Origin: Betaproteobacteria bacterium
Lineage (GTDB): Bacteria; Pseudomonadota; Gammaproteobacteria; Burkholderiales; Usitatibacteraceae
Assembly (NCBI GenBank): GCA_016720855.1
Contig: JADKJU010000002.1
Span: 744,001-808,000 of the forward strand
Length of the DNA stretch: 64,000 nt
Reading direction: 5' to 3'
Part shown: positions 26,206 through 33,791 of the stretch, in pieces
Layout: each line of letters opens with the position of its first letter
Position numbering within the stretch: the stretch's first letter is position 1
Program-made: the position numbers and the translations under genes
Notes under the pieces: generated by a model
Told to the model about the DNA's origin: nothing
Seen by the model: only the letters and a program-made list of their open reading frames with translations
The model's database searches: none

Positions 26206-26979
26206 ATGCCCACTGTCGCATCCGTTCATTGCCCGCACATCGTCGGAATCCTCGGCGGCATGGGTCCCGCGGCGGGCGCCGACTTCCTGCGCCACTTCGT
26301 GCACGCCTGCGCCGTCCGCCTGCAGGAACTCGGCATGGCGGTGAACGACCAGGCGTTTCCCGAGCATTGGCTGGCCCAGGTTCCCGTGCCGGACCGGACG
26401 CACGCCCTGCTCGCCACGGGCCCGGAACGCAATGCGCCCCTGGAGCCGATGGCCCGCGCAATAGGCCAGCTGGAGACCCTGGGCGTCCGCGCCGTGGCGA
26501 TTGCCTGCAACACCGCCCATGCGTGGCATGCCGAGCTGCAAGCCGGGTTTCCGGGCATCGAGCTCCTTCACGCACCCCGCGAGGTGGCGGCGCGCCTGAA
26601 GGCCGCGGGTCGGCGCGAGGCGGCGCTCATGGCCACGCAGGGCACCTATCTCACCGGGCTCTACGAAACCGCCCTCGCCGAGGCCGGCATCGCGTGCCAC
26701 CTGCCGACCGAAGAGGAGCGGGCACAGCTGATGCGCGGCATCTACCAGGGCGTGAAGGCCGATGACATCGACGGCGCCCGGATGTGTTTCGTCGAGGTGG
26801 GCAGGAGTCTCATCGAGCGCCACGGCGACGTGGCGCTCATCATGGGCTGCACCGAGATCCCGCTGCCGCTGGTGAGCGCACCGCAGGCGAGGGCATGGAC
26901 GCTCGTCAACTCGACCGATGTGCTGGCTTGCGCGCTGGCCGACCGGGCCTACGCGAATATCGCTGGCGAGTCCCCCTGA
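26206..26979 (+). CDS. Aspartate/glutamate racemase family protein
   Basis: This 257-residue cofactor-independent racemase-fold protein opens with IVGILGGMGPAAGADFL. The two catalytic cysteines are Cys101 in AIACNTAHAW and Cys215 in IMGCTEIPL. It probably interconverts L- and D-aspartate or a related acid released by the peptidases upstream. It lies 49 bases after the M55 gene and ends the operon. The stop converges on the OPT transporter gene with 28 bases between and no clear terminator. The substrate is inferred. Confidence 0.92.
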   Translation: MPTVASVHCPHIVGILGGMGPAAGADFLRHFVHACAVRLQELGMAVNDQAFPEHWLAQVPVPDRTHALLATGPERNAPLEPMARAIGQLETLGVRAVAIACNTAHAWHAELQAGFPGIELLHAPREVAARLKAAGRREAALMATQGTYLTGLYETALAEAGIACHLPTEEERAQLMRGIYQGVKADDIDGARMCFVEVGRSLIERHGDVALIMGCTEIPLPLVSAPQARAWTLVNSTDVLACALADRAYANIAGESP

Positions 26980-27007
26980 ACCGCAGCCGGGGGCCGGGCA
27001 GCAGCGA

Positions 27008-29029
27008 TCAGGGACCGGATGCCAACAGACCGATCGCCGTCACCAGCATGGCCAGGATCGCCTTCATGAGGGACTCGCCCGCGATAAGCCCCGAAGCGAT
27101 CGGCACGCTGTAGGAGTCCTGGTTCTTCGGCGCCGCCTTGTTCCAGACCCAGACGACGATCGCGCCGATCGTGAACGCCAGCGCGTTGCTGAAGAACACG
27201 ATCCAGCCGAGTCCGAGTCCCATGGCCGAAGGCAGCCACGGCCGCGACCTGGGAACGAGCTTTTCGAGCACCGGGATCAGCACGCCGACCAGCGCGCCGA
27301 TCACGATGGCGTATCTCGCGGACATCGGCAGGCTTTCCAGCCCGCCAGAGAGCACGCGCGCCACCGCGACCCAGGTCTGCGTGGCGGGCAGCGGATATTT
27401 CTCGAGGGCCGCCTGGTCGGGAATCATGAGATACCAGGCTGGCACGATCGCGAGCGTGCCGAAGAAGACGCCCACGAACTGCGCCAGGAACTGCTTGCGG
27501 GGGTTGGCGCCCAGGAGGTAGCCGCTCTTGAGGTCGGTCAGCAGGTCCGCGGCGGAACTCGCGCTGTTGGCGCCGATGCCGGCCGACATCAGGTTATGGG
27601 TGATGCTGGCCTGCAGCCCCACCGCCGCCGGCGGCGAGATCAGCGCGAACAGCAGCTGCATCACCTTGCCCATCGCGCCGATGGGGGTCGTGTCGGTTTC
27701 CCCCGTCGCGCGGCAGGCGACCAGCGCCAGGACGAAGGACATCGCGACGGCGATGATGCCCGCCCACCACGAGATCCCGAACGCGACGATCTGGATCGCG
27801 ACCATCGCCAGCGAGATCGGGACGAGGCCGGCAACCAGCCAGGACGTGGGCACCTCGACCTGCGCCATGGCGATATCGATGTCCGCAGTCGAGCGCGGTG
27901 TCGTGCCGCGCCGGAACATCGTGAACGACCGCACGACCGTGTTCCACTGCAAAGCCAGGGAGGTGAGGCTCGCGAAGACCATGACGGCCGTCCCCCCCCA
28001 GAGCGCCCACCGCACAGCGTGGAACAGGGCGCCGCCGCCGACCAGCGGGATCGATGCGATGTAGCCGGGCACGCCGGCGCTCTGCGCGTCGATCGCCTGC
28101 AGCCACGGCGCGATCACGAAATGCAGCGCCGCCGAGGCGGCGAGCATCGACAGCGAGACCCTCATGCCGACGATCATGCCCGCGCCGATGAGCAGCACGC
28201 TGGGTTCGAACGCGAAGCCCACGACCGGCTTGCCCGCGATCGACATGAAGCCGTGTTCGGGAATCTGCTCCGGCAGGTGGACGTCGAAGAGATGGCTGCG
28301 CATCCACTCGAAGAACCGGCCGAGCGCCGCAAACTGGTCCTCGGCGGTGTTGAGCACGCCCACCACGGCGCCGGCGACCAGCGCGGCGACCAGCGCGTAG
28401 GCTCTCCTGAGGGCTTCGGTGCCACGACTGTAGAGGCTGCGCAGGGTCGTGGCCGCGGCAATTCCCGAGGGGAACGCAAGCTGCTCCTGGTTGATCATCT
28501 GCCGCTTCAGCGGAATGGCCATGAACACGCCCATGAGGCCCGTGACGAGCGTGAACGAGGCGACGATCAGCCACGGCTGGTGCCGATGGGCTGGGTCGAG
28601 GATCAGCAAGGCGCCGAAGGCGGTCGCGATGGTCGAGCCGGTCGAGTAGCCGGCGGCCGACGCCGTGGACTGCATGCAGTTGTTCTCCAGGATCGACATC
28701 TGCGTGAGGCGGCCGGCCGACGCGCCGCGGAAGACATTCCAGACCACGAACGACATCACGCAGGACGTGATCGCCACCCCGAAGGACCAGCCGACCTTCA
28801 TCGTCGTGTAGAGGTTGGATATCGACATCAGCATGCCGAGCACCGAGCCCATCGCCACCGCGCGGAACGTGAGCTGGGGCATGCGATCGCCCTGGTAAAC
28901 GTTGCTGTACCAGTACCGGTCCTTTTCCTCCGGCGTCGCATCCGCGGGCAGGGGTGCAACCTCGGGCGCCAAACCGGTCGAGTCCCCGGTGGTCCTGCCG
29001 GCCGGCTGCTGGGCGGATTCGCTGGGCAT
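27008..29029 (-). CDS. OPT-family oligopeptide transporter
   Basis: This 673-residue inner-membrane protein has about 14-16 hydrophobic helices and belongs to the OPT superfamily, which imports oligopeptides, glutathione or metal chelates with protons. N-terminal marks are QLTFRAVAMGSVLGMLMSIS and GWSFGVAITSCVMSFVVWN; later AIPLKRQMINQEQLAFPSG is a family signature. GGAGGAAG precedes the ATG. It is convergent with the peptide-scavenging operon, whose theme it shares, but it is on the other strand behind the cyclase gene. Confidence 0.93.
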   Translation of the reverse strand: MPSESAQQPAGRTTGDSTGLAPEVAPLPADATPEEKDRYWYSNVYQGDRMPQLTFRAVAMGSVLGMLMSISNLYTTMKVGWSFGVAITSCVMSFVVWNVFRGASAGRLTQMSILENNCMQSTASAAGYSTGSTIATAFGALLILDPAHRHQPWLIVASFTLVTGLMGVFMAIPLKRQMINQEQLAFPSGIAAATTLRSLYSRGTEALRRAYALVAALVAGAVVGVLNTAEDQFAALGRFFEWMRSHLFDVHLPEQIPEHGFMSIAGKPVVGFAFEPSVLLIGAGMIVGMRVSLSMLAASAALHFVIAPWLQAIDAQSAGVPGYIASIPLVGGGALFHAVRWALWGGTAVMVFASLTSLALQWNTVVRSFTMFRRGTTPRSTADIDIAMAQVEVPTSWLVAGLVPISLAMVAIQIVAFGISWWAGIIAVAMSFVLALVACRATGETDTTPIGAMGKVMQLLFALISPPAAVGLQASITHNLMSAGIGANSASSAADLLTDLKSGYLLGANPRKQFLAQFVGVFFGTLAIVPAWYLMIPDQAALEKYPLPATQTWVAVARVLSGGLESLPMSARYAIVIGALVGVLIPVLEKLVPRSRPWLPSAMGLGLGWIVFFSNALAFTIGAIVVWVWNKAAPKNQDSYSVPIASGLIAGESLMKAILAMLVTAIGLLASGP

Positions 29030-29121
29030 CGTCTTCCTCCGTGGGAGAGCTTTCGCAGGCTATCCGGGCCGGATCGCCCGGCAAACAACAGCGTCTCGTC
29101 GCGCGGGGAGCCTGCGCCCGA

Positions 29122-30477
29122 TCAAACGCGTCGGGATCCGGTGACGAAGTACATGTCGATCTGGCCTTTGCCCTTGGCGTCCACCTTGCCGCGGTACTCG
29201 CAATCGAACTCTTCCCGAATCAGATCGTAGGTGTAGGCCGAGATATTGACCCGGCCAATCTCGCCAGCGCTTTCCATGCGGGACGCGATATTGACGGTAT
29301 CCCCCCAGATGTCGTAGGCATATTTTCGCTTGCCGACGACACCTGCCACCACCGGACCGGAATGCACGCCAATTCGAACTGACCACTTGAAGGCGGCTGT
29401 CCGGTTTCTGTTCTCGAGATAATCGATCATGCGCAGTCCCACGCGTACGCAGCGTTTTGCATGATCGGAACAAGCCTTTGGCAATCCGGCTGCGGCCATA
29501 TAGGCGTCGCCGATGGTCTTGATCTTTTCAACGCCATACTCGTCCGTGATGCTGTCGAACGCCGCAAATATCTCATTGAGCTCGCCGACCATCCGGTCAG
29601 CCGGCATGGCGGAGACAGCCTGCGTGAAACCGCCGAAGTCGGTGAACAGGATGGTCACGGACTCATGCCGGGCCGGACGGGCGCTGCCTGTGGCAGACAG
29701 TTCGTCCGCGATTTCGACTGGAAGGATATTGTGCAGCAACTCCTTGGTACGAATCTGCTCGTGCTGAAGCTCCAGGGTGCGCCGAGAGACCTTTTCTTCC
29801 AGTTCGCGCTCCGATCGCTGCAGGCCTTCAATAAGGGCGGACTGCGACTCGAGCAACTCGCGTGCCTTGCGCTCGTTATCGACGGATAGACGCACCACGA
29901 CGGGATAGAGCGCGGCGCCGCAGAGCAAGGATGCCAGGCAGACCATGAGTGCCGCCGACAGGGAGCTGGCGGAAATCTGCTCCTTCTGCCATTGTGGAAC
30001 GACGCGGATTCCCTCGAAATAGCCGGTGATCGGCCCGGTGGTGTCGGTTGGCGATTTGCGCAAGGGGATGAAGATGCGCACGATCCAGCGCTTGCCTGGA
30101 AGTTCAAAACTGGCGTACGACGCAGCGGTGTAGGTCGGGGTGTCATGATGGGGCAGAGCCGATTCGACCGCGGCGCCATTGCTGGTCATCGCTTCGGCCA
30201 GCTTGCGCCCCTGGCTGTCGTAGAGTTCGGCGATGTCAAACAGGCCGCCGGAAATGGATTGGGCTGCGAGCGTGGCACGTTGGGTGGCCTCCTCGCCGGT
30301 GAGATCGGTCGCGTTGAAGTGATCGATCAAGCTGCGTGATTCTTCGGTGGCCAGGGCGATGATCGCTTCCTCTGCCCCTTCGCGCGCAATGAGCCATGAA
30401 ACAGGGCTGGCAATCGAAGCCAGAAGAATGCTGACGGCAGCGATTCGTATCGCGGCGCGCTTCCGGAAGGGGTTCAT
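29122..30477 (-). CDS. Membrane-bound class III adenylate cyclase
   Basis: This 451-residue protein has an N-terminal helix (about 8-30), a periplasmic sensor region of about 150 residues, and a second helix (about 173-195). A coiled coil (about 198-250) and a cyclase domain follow. Metal-binding aspartates are in LFTDFGGFT and KTIGDAYMA. Lys in VEKIKTIG and Asp in YAYDIWGDT select ATP, and Asn and Arg of VNIASRMES stabilise the transition state, so it should make cAMP and be active. Base composition is visibly less GC-rich than in its neighbours, suggesting later acquisition. The signal sensed is unknown. It lies 92 bases upstream of the OPT gene. Confidence 0.92.
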   Translation of the reverse strand: MNPFRKRAAIRIAAVSILLASIASPVSWLIAREGAEEAIIALATEESRSLIDHFNATDLTGEEATQRATLAAQSISGGLFDIAELYDSQGRKLAEAMTSNGAAVESALPHHDTPTYTAASYASFELPGKRWIVRIFIPLRKSPTDTTGPITGYFEGIRVVPQWQKEQISASSLSAALMVCLASLLCGAALYPVVVRLSVDNERKARELLESQSALIEGLQRSERELEEKVSRRTLELQHEQIRTKELLHNILPVEIADELSATGSARPARHESVTILFTDFGGFTQAVSAMPADRMVGELNEIFAAFDSITDEYGVEKIKTIGDAYMAAAGLPKACSDHAKRCVRVGLRMIDYLENRNRTAAFKWSVRIGVHSGPVVAGVVGKRKYAYDIWGDTVNIASRMESAGEIGRVNISAYTYDLIREEFDCEYRGKVDAKGKGQIDMYFVTGSRRV

Positions 30478-30816
30478 CGCATGGGGTCGTTGTTATGGGG
30501 CCGAGTGCGCTCGAAAGATGCAATTGCGCATGCCACGTGTCTGGTGAATCGAGATCGGAAGCCGAAGCGCGAGTTTGACAGCAGAATGCATCTGCAAGCA
30601 ATGGAGGCAAAGGAATCGATTGCCGGCGGCTGATCTGACAATGCATGCGCCCACGGATGCCCCGGCGCCATGGGGTTCTCTTTCCGGTTGAAGGGAGAAC
30701 CACTTTGCCCCGAGCATCGGCGGCGGCGCTCGTGACGAGGCAGGCAGCGGGGTGGAGCGACGGCGATCGAGCACCGGTGCCCACCGCCAAGCCCCGACCC
30801 GAAGCAGAGGCGGCGA
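30478..30816. other. Intergenic stretch without recognised gene
   Basis: This 339-base gap lies between two minus-strand genes. It holds no ORF with a believable ribosome binding site or homology. One short hairpin GGTTCTC...GAGAACC (30674-30701) has no T-run on either side. The cyclase promoter is presumably in the left part, but no convincing -35/-10 pair is seen. Confidence 0.5.
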
Positions 30817-31866
30817 CTAGCTCTTGAACGCCTGCGCCACGCGAAGCACGAAGCCCGCCGAATGCTCGCCGTCGAGCCAGCGGGCAACGACCACCGCATC
30901 GTTTTCCGGATCGATCCACGTCATGTGGCCGCCCGCGCCGAGCATGAACCAGCTCGTGCGCGAGGCATCGGCGAACAGGCGTGCGTCGCGATTGAGCCAG
31001 GCAAGCCAGCCGTAGAAGGGTGCCACCGCGCAGGGTGCGTGCATGCGCTGCACCCACTCGCGCGCAAGGACCTGACGGCCCTCGTGCGCGCCGCCGTGCA
31101 GCAGCAGCTGGGCGATACGCGCCTGGTCGCGCGCGCTGATCCTCACGCCGCCGCCCCAATGCGTGCCGCCGGGTACCGACTGTAATCGCTGCCCGTCGAT
31201 CTCGACCCGGGCATCGTCGTAGCCCTCCCAGCGGAAATCGCGGCCGCCGCCGATCGGCTGCAACACGCTTTCGAGGAACACCTCCGGCAGCGGCCGCCTG
31301 AAGAGGTGGAGCAGCGCCAACGAGAGCTGGTTGATGCGCACGTCGTTGTATTCCCAGTAGCTGCCCGGCTCGCGCAGCGGGCGCAGCTCGCCCTTCCTGC
31401 CTGCGGGTGGCTTGGGGTCGTGAGACACGCGCCGGTAATGCTCCACCTGGTCGGGCATGCCGAAGCATTCGCCCTGCCATTCGCTGGTCTGCGTGAGCAG
31501 GTGCTCCCACGTGATCACGCGGTTGTGCGCTGAATCGAAGCCGATGCCCGGCAGACGCTCGCTCACGCACTCGCCCGGTTCGAGCAGCCCGCGCGCATGC
31601 GCGATGCCCGCGAGCAGCGCGAGGTAAGTCTTCGCGACGCTGAAAGTCTGGTCCGCCGAATCGGGTTCGCCCCAGGCGGCGACTTCCTCATCGCGCACGC
31701 GGACGACGCCGGAGACGCCACCGCGCGGATGCACCGGCCCGCGCAGGCGGTTGAATGGCTCCGGGTCATCGTGGTGGACGCCCCAATGCGCGGGGTCGGC
31801 TGCCGGATCACGCGGCCACGGGATCTCGTGCGACTGTGCAAAGGCGATTGCTTCGTTGAACGGCAT
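30817..31866 (-). CDS. Serine beta-lactamase-fold hydrolase (class C-like)
   Basis: This 349-residue protein of the beta-lactamase/esterase EstB superfamily has the catalytic Ser-x-x-Lys in TFSVAKTYLAL, the second motif in GSYWEYNDVRINQLSL (Tyr with Asn) and the third region as GAGGHMTW in place of KTG. No signal peptide is visible, so it is probably cytoplasmic and more likely an esterase or peptidase than an antibiotic-resistance enzyme. Its start overlaps the stop of the small membrane protein gene upstream (ATGA). Confidence 0.85.
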   Translation of the reverse strand: MPFNEAIAFAQSHEIPWPRDPAADPAHWGVHHDDPEPFNRLRGPVHPRGGVSGVVRVRDEEVAAWGEPDSADQTFSVAKTYLALLAGIAHARGLLEPGECVSERLPGIGFDSAHNRVITWEHLLTQTSEWQGECFGMPDQVEHYRRVSHDPKPPAGRKGELRPLREPGSYWEYNDVRINQLSLALLHLFRRPLPEVFLESVLQPIGGGRDFRWEGYDDARVEIDGQRLQSVPGGTHWGGGVRISARDQARIAQLLLHGGAHEGRQVLAREWVQRMHAPCAVAPFYGWLAWLNRDARLFADASRTSWFMLGAGGHMTWIDPENDAVVVARWLDGEHSAGFVLRVAQAFKS

Positions 31867-32195
31867 CACGAGGCCGACTTGCGATCCTGTCGGGCCTTGT
31901 CGAGCGCCCTCCGGCGATCGGAAAGGCGGGCGTAGTCCACCCAGGAGCCCCACAGGCCCATGGCGCCCAGCAGGACCGATCCCCAGAAGGACATCTCGGC
32001 GGGAAGAATGACGTTGTAATGCCAGAGCGCGAGGGTGACACCGCTTCCCACGGCGATCCATGGCGGCCCCTCGGAAAAGACACCGCCACTGTTTTCCCCC
32101 ATGGCGAGCACCACCAGCCAGGCGGTCGCCAGGTTCGCCATGATGACCACTATCGCGATCAGGCCTGCGTAGGAGGGAATGGAGGAGTCTGTCAT
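31866..32195 (-). CDS. Small membrane protein, unknown function
   Basis: This protein of 109 residues has three hydrophobic segments (about 8-32, 43-60 and 64-82) and a charged C-terminus ending DKARQDRKSAS. I do not recognise the family. The start at Met 32195 (MTDSSIPSYAG) is chosen because the hydrophobic part follows directly; an upstream in-frame Met would add 17 polar residues. It is translationally coupled to the beta-lactamase-fold gene through an ATGA overlap, so the two may work together at the membrane. Confidence 0.65.
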   Translation of the reverse strand: MTDSSIPSYAGLIAIVVIMANLATAWLVVLAMGENSGGVFSEGPPWIAVGSGVTLALWHYNVILPAEMSFWGSVLLGAMGLWGSWVDYARLSDRRRALDKARQDRKSAS

Positions 32196-32312
32196 TTTCC
32201 GGGCTTTCGCGATGCGTGATCGACTCGTCGGTCTGGCGCCATTCAACCAGTATGACCGGCCTTCGGTGGCACCGCGTGATTTATAGCTGCCGCCGGGGAG
32301 GAAAGCAACACG

Positions 32313-32329
32313 CCGGGCATCGTGCCCGG
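32313..32329 (-). terminator. Possible terminator hairpin after the lipoprotein gene
   Basis: A perfect stem CCGGGCA/TGCCCGG with loop TCG lies 35 bases past the stop of the lipoprotein gene. On the minus strand it is followed by a sequence with only short T-runs (GTTGCTTTCC), so termination would be weak. Confidence 0.35.
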
Positions 32330-32363
32330 GAATGACTGTCCCTTTCGCGCCTGCAGGAGCCCG

Positions 32364-33041
32364 CTACTTCCCGGGATCGACAACCACCTTGTCGAGGACC
32401 TTGAGCCAGAAGGCAAGTTCCTCGCGGTATTCCCCGGCGGAAATCGGCGTGCCCTTCTCGACGGGGATGTACACGGAGATGTGCCAGTACAGCGAGGCCG
32501 ACCGTGCCTCGAGGTTGCAGCTGCCGGTATTGAGCACGGTCGCTTCCCGGTCGCAGAGCGCGCCCTTGACGAAGGTGAACCCCGGCGGCAGCAGGTCCCT
32601 CGCCTCCGGAAGCAGGAAGCGCCAGTCGGTTTCGACTTCCTCGAATGTCGATGTCCGGGGCGGCGCATTCCGGAAATTCACGATCAGTTGCGATCCGTGG
32701 GGAGCATCGGGCGCGATGGATTCGCGTTCCTGAACGAACTTCGGCAGGGACCCGGAATAGACCTTGCCCTCGGCGCTGCGGCTGAACACGAAGGTGCCTG
32801 CGTCCTCGCAAACCATCGGGCGGCTGTCCAGGTCGCATCTGAGCATGTGCGGCGTGCTTGCCAGCCTCTCGCTGATGCATACGAAAGTCAGTTCGGCCTT
32901 GCCGAACTTCGTGCTCGCGTGCTCCGTCCGGTCGGCCGGGCACTTGATGGCCGCGAGTTCCGGCGCCAGGGGAGCCTGGCGATGGCAGGCGGCCAGTGTC
33001 AAGGCAAGCACGATCGGCACGACACAACGGGTGGCAGGCAT
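32364..33041 (-). CDS. Putative lipoprotein with six cysteines, unknown function
   Basis: This 225-residue protein has a lipoprotein signal peptide: basic start MPATRC, hydrophobic VVPIVLALTL and lipobox LAAC at about 16-19. After the lipobox cysteine there are six more (in IKCPAD, FVCISE, LRCDLD, MVCEDA, ALCDRE and GSCNLE), fitting three disulfide bonds in the periplasm. I do not recognise the family. It lies 69 bases after hicB on the same strand, and its GC content is lower than in the flanking housekeeping genes. Confidence 0.7.
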   Translation of the reverse strand: MPATRCVVPIVLALTLAACHRQAPLAPELAAIKCPADRTEHASTKFGKAELTFVCISERLASTPHMLRCDLDSRPMVCEDAGTFVFSRSAEGKVYSGSLPKFVQERESIAPDAPHGSQLIVNFRNAPPRTSTFEEVETDWRFLLPEARDLLPPGFTFVKGALCDREATVLNTGSCNLEARSASLYWHISVYIPVEKGTPISAGEYREELAFWLKVLDKVVVDPGK

Positions 33042-33110
33042 GGCCAGCCAGGTCGAGGCGCCCGGCAGTTCAGTGCAAATCGGGAATGGCATGTCCTGGC
33101 TCCCGGGAGG

Positions 33111-33584
33111 TTATCGTCGCCCGCGCGCCTTCGCCTTGTGAAGCGAGCCCAACGACCGCGCACTCTTCCCCGCGTAGCGCGGCGGGGGTGTGGTTGCCGC
33201 GGTGCCGCCGGCGCGCTCGAGGGCGGCGCGGATCAGGAACTCCGACCGATCCTCGCCGCGGGCCTTGGCGACCCGGTCTATCAGCGCGAGGGCCGAGCGC
33301 TTCGCGGTGATGTTCACCCGCACGGTTTCGTCGGCCATGAAATCGAGGTTCACCTCGACCAGCGCGAATACGCCATCGGCAAAATCGGGGTCGCGTGCCC
33401 ACCGGTCCAGTGGCGAGGGTACGGGCGCGTTCGCTTCGCCGTGGAGGTAGGTCTCGACCGCCTCCTGGACGTTGCGCAGGGCCTCGTCGAGCGTGTCGCC
33501 GGCGGTGACGCAGCCGGGAAGGTCGGGGACCGTGACGCCATAGGCGCTTCGGGGTTGCTTGTGGACGACGACCGGAAAAAGCAT
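33111..33584 (-). CDS. hicB: HicB-family antitoxin
   Basis: This protein of 157 residues has the HicB partial RNase-H-like domain (about 1-70, with MLFPVVVHKQ, YGVTVPDLPGCVTAGDT and EALRNVQEAVETYLHGE). A C-terminal ribbon-helix-helix DNA-binding domain (about 95-135, ETVRVNITAKRSALALIDR) and a basic tail follow. It normally neutralises the HicA mRNA interferase and represses the operon. The start at 33584 has GGAG nine bases upstream; an alternative ATG at 33599 overlaps the end of the broken hicA. The antitoxin is intact while the toxin gene upstream is not. Confidence 0.9.
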   Translation of the reverse strand: MLFPVVVHKQPRSAYGVTVPDLPGCVTAGDTLDEALRNVQEAVETYLHGEANAPVPSPLDRWARDPDFADGVFALVEVNLDFMADETVRVNITAKRSALALIDRVAKARGEDRSEFLIRAALERAGGTAATTPPPRYAGKSARSLGSLHKAKARGRR

Positions 33585-33589
33585 GTTTC

Positions 33590-33783
33590 TCAACTCCATC
33601 CCGCTTGTCTGAAGATTGCCCGAAGCGTTCCCGCGGGAAGGTCCTTGCCGGGTGCGGGACGACCACGATGCCACCGCGAATCGGATGCTTCAGCTACACG
33701 TGGCTGCCCTTCTGGTGGGTCCGAATCCACCCCTCGCGCCGAAGCCTTCGAAGAATGTCGGTGCTCGAGGCAGTGTGTATCAT
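33590..33783 (-). pseudogene. hicA: hicA toxin gene, broken by a stop codon and a frameshift
   Basis: Reading from 33783, the first 29 codons encode a HicA-like N-terminus (STDILRRLRREGWIRTHQKG, then SHV). Codon 30 is TAG (33696-33694), where family members have Lys or Gln. The frame continues LKHPIRGGIVVVPHP, including the catalytic-type His of the GSHV-LKHP region. One base is then missing, and the family ending KDLPAGTLRAIFRQAGWS appears in another frame, stopping at 33590. The length (194 bases) is one short of 65 codons. Both lesions are visible in the sequence, so no functional toxin is expected unless there is a sequencing error. Confidence 0.85.
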
Positions 33784-33791
33784 ACACACTG
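33771..33791. promoter_or_regulatory. Perfect palindrome at the exporter stop / hicA start
   Basis: CAGTGTGTAT-C-ATACACACTG is a 21-base perfect palindrome (ten-base arms, one-base centre). It contains the last codons and stop of the ABC exporter gene and the ATG of hicA. On the minus strand it includes TATGAT, usable as a -10 box. HicB antitoxins bind palindromes at their own promoters, so this is a candidate HicB operator. The palindrome is observed; the binding is inferred. Confidence 0.6.

Noticed and set aside
30674..30701. Hairpin GGTTCTC/GAGAACC as a terminator
   Set aside because: No T-run follows on either strand and the stem is only seven perfect pairs.
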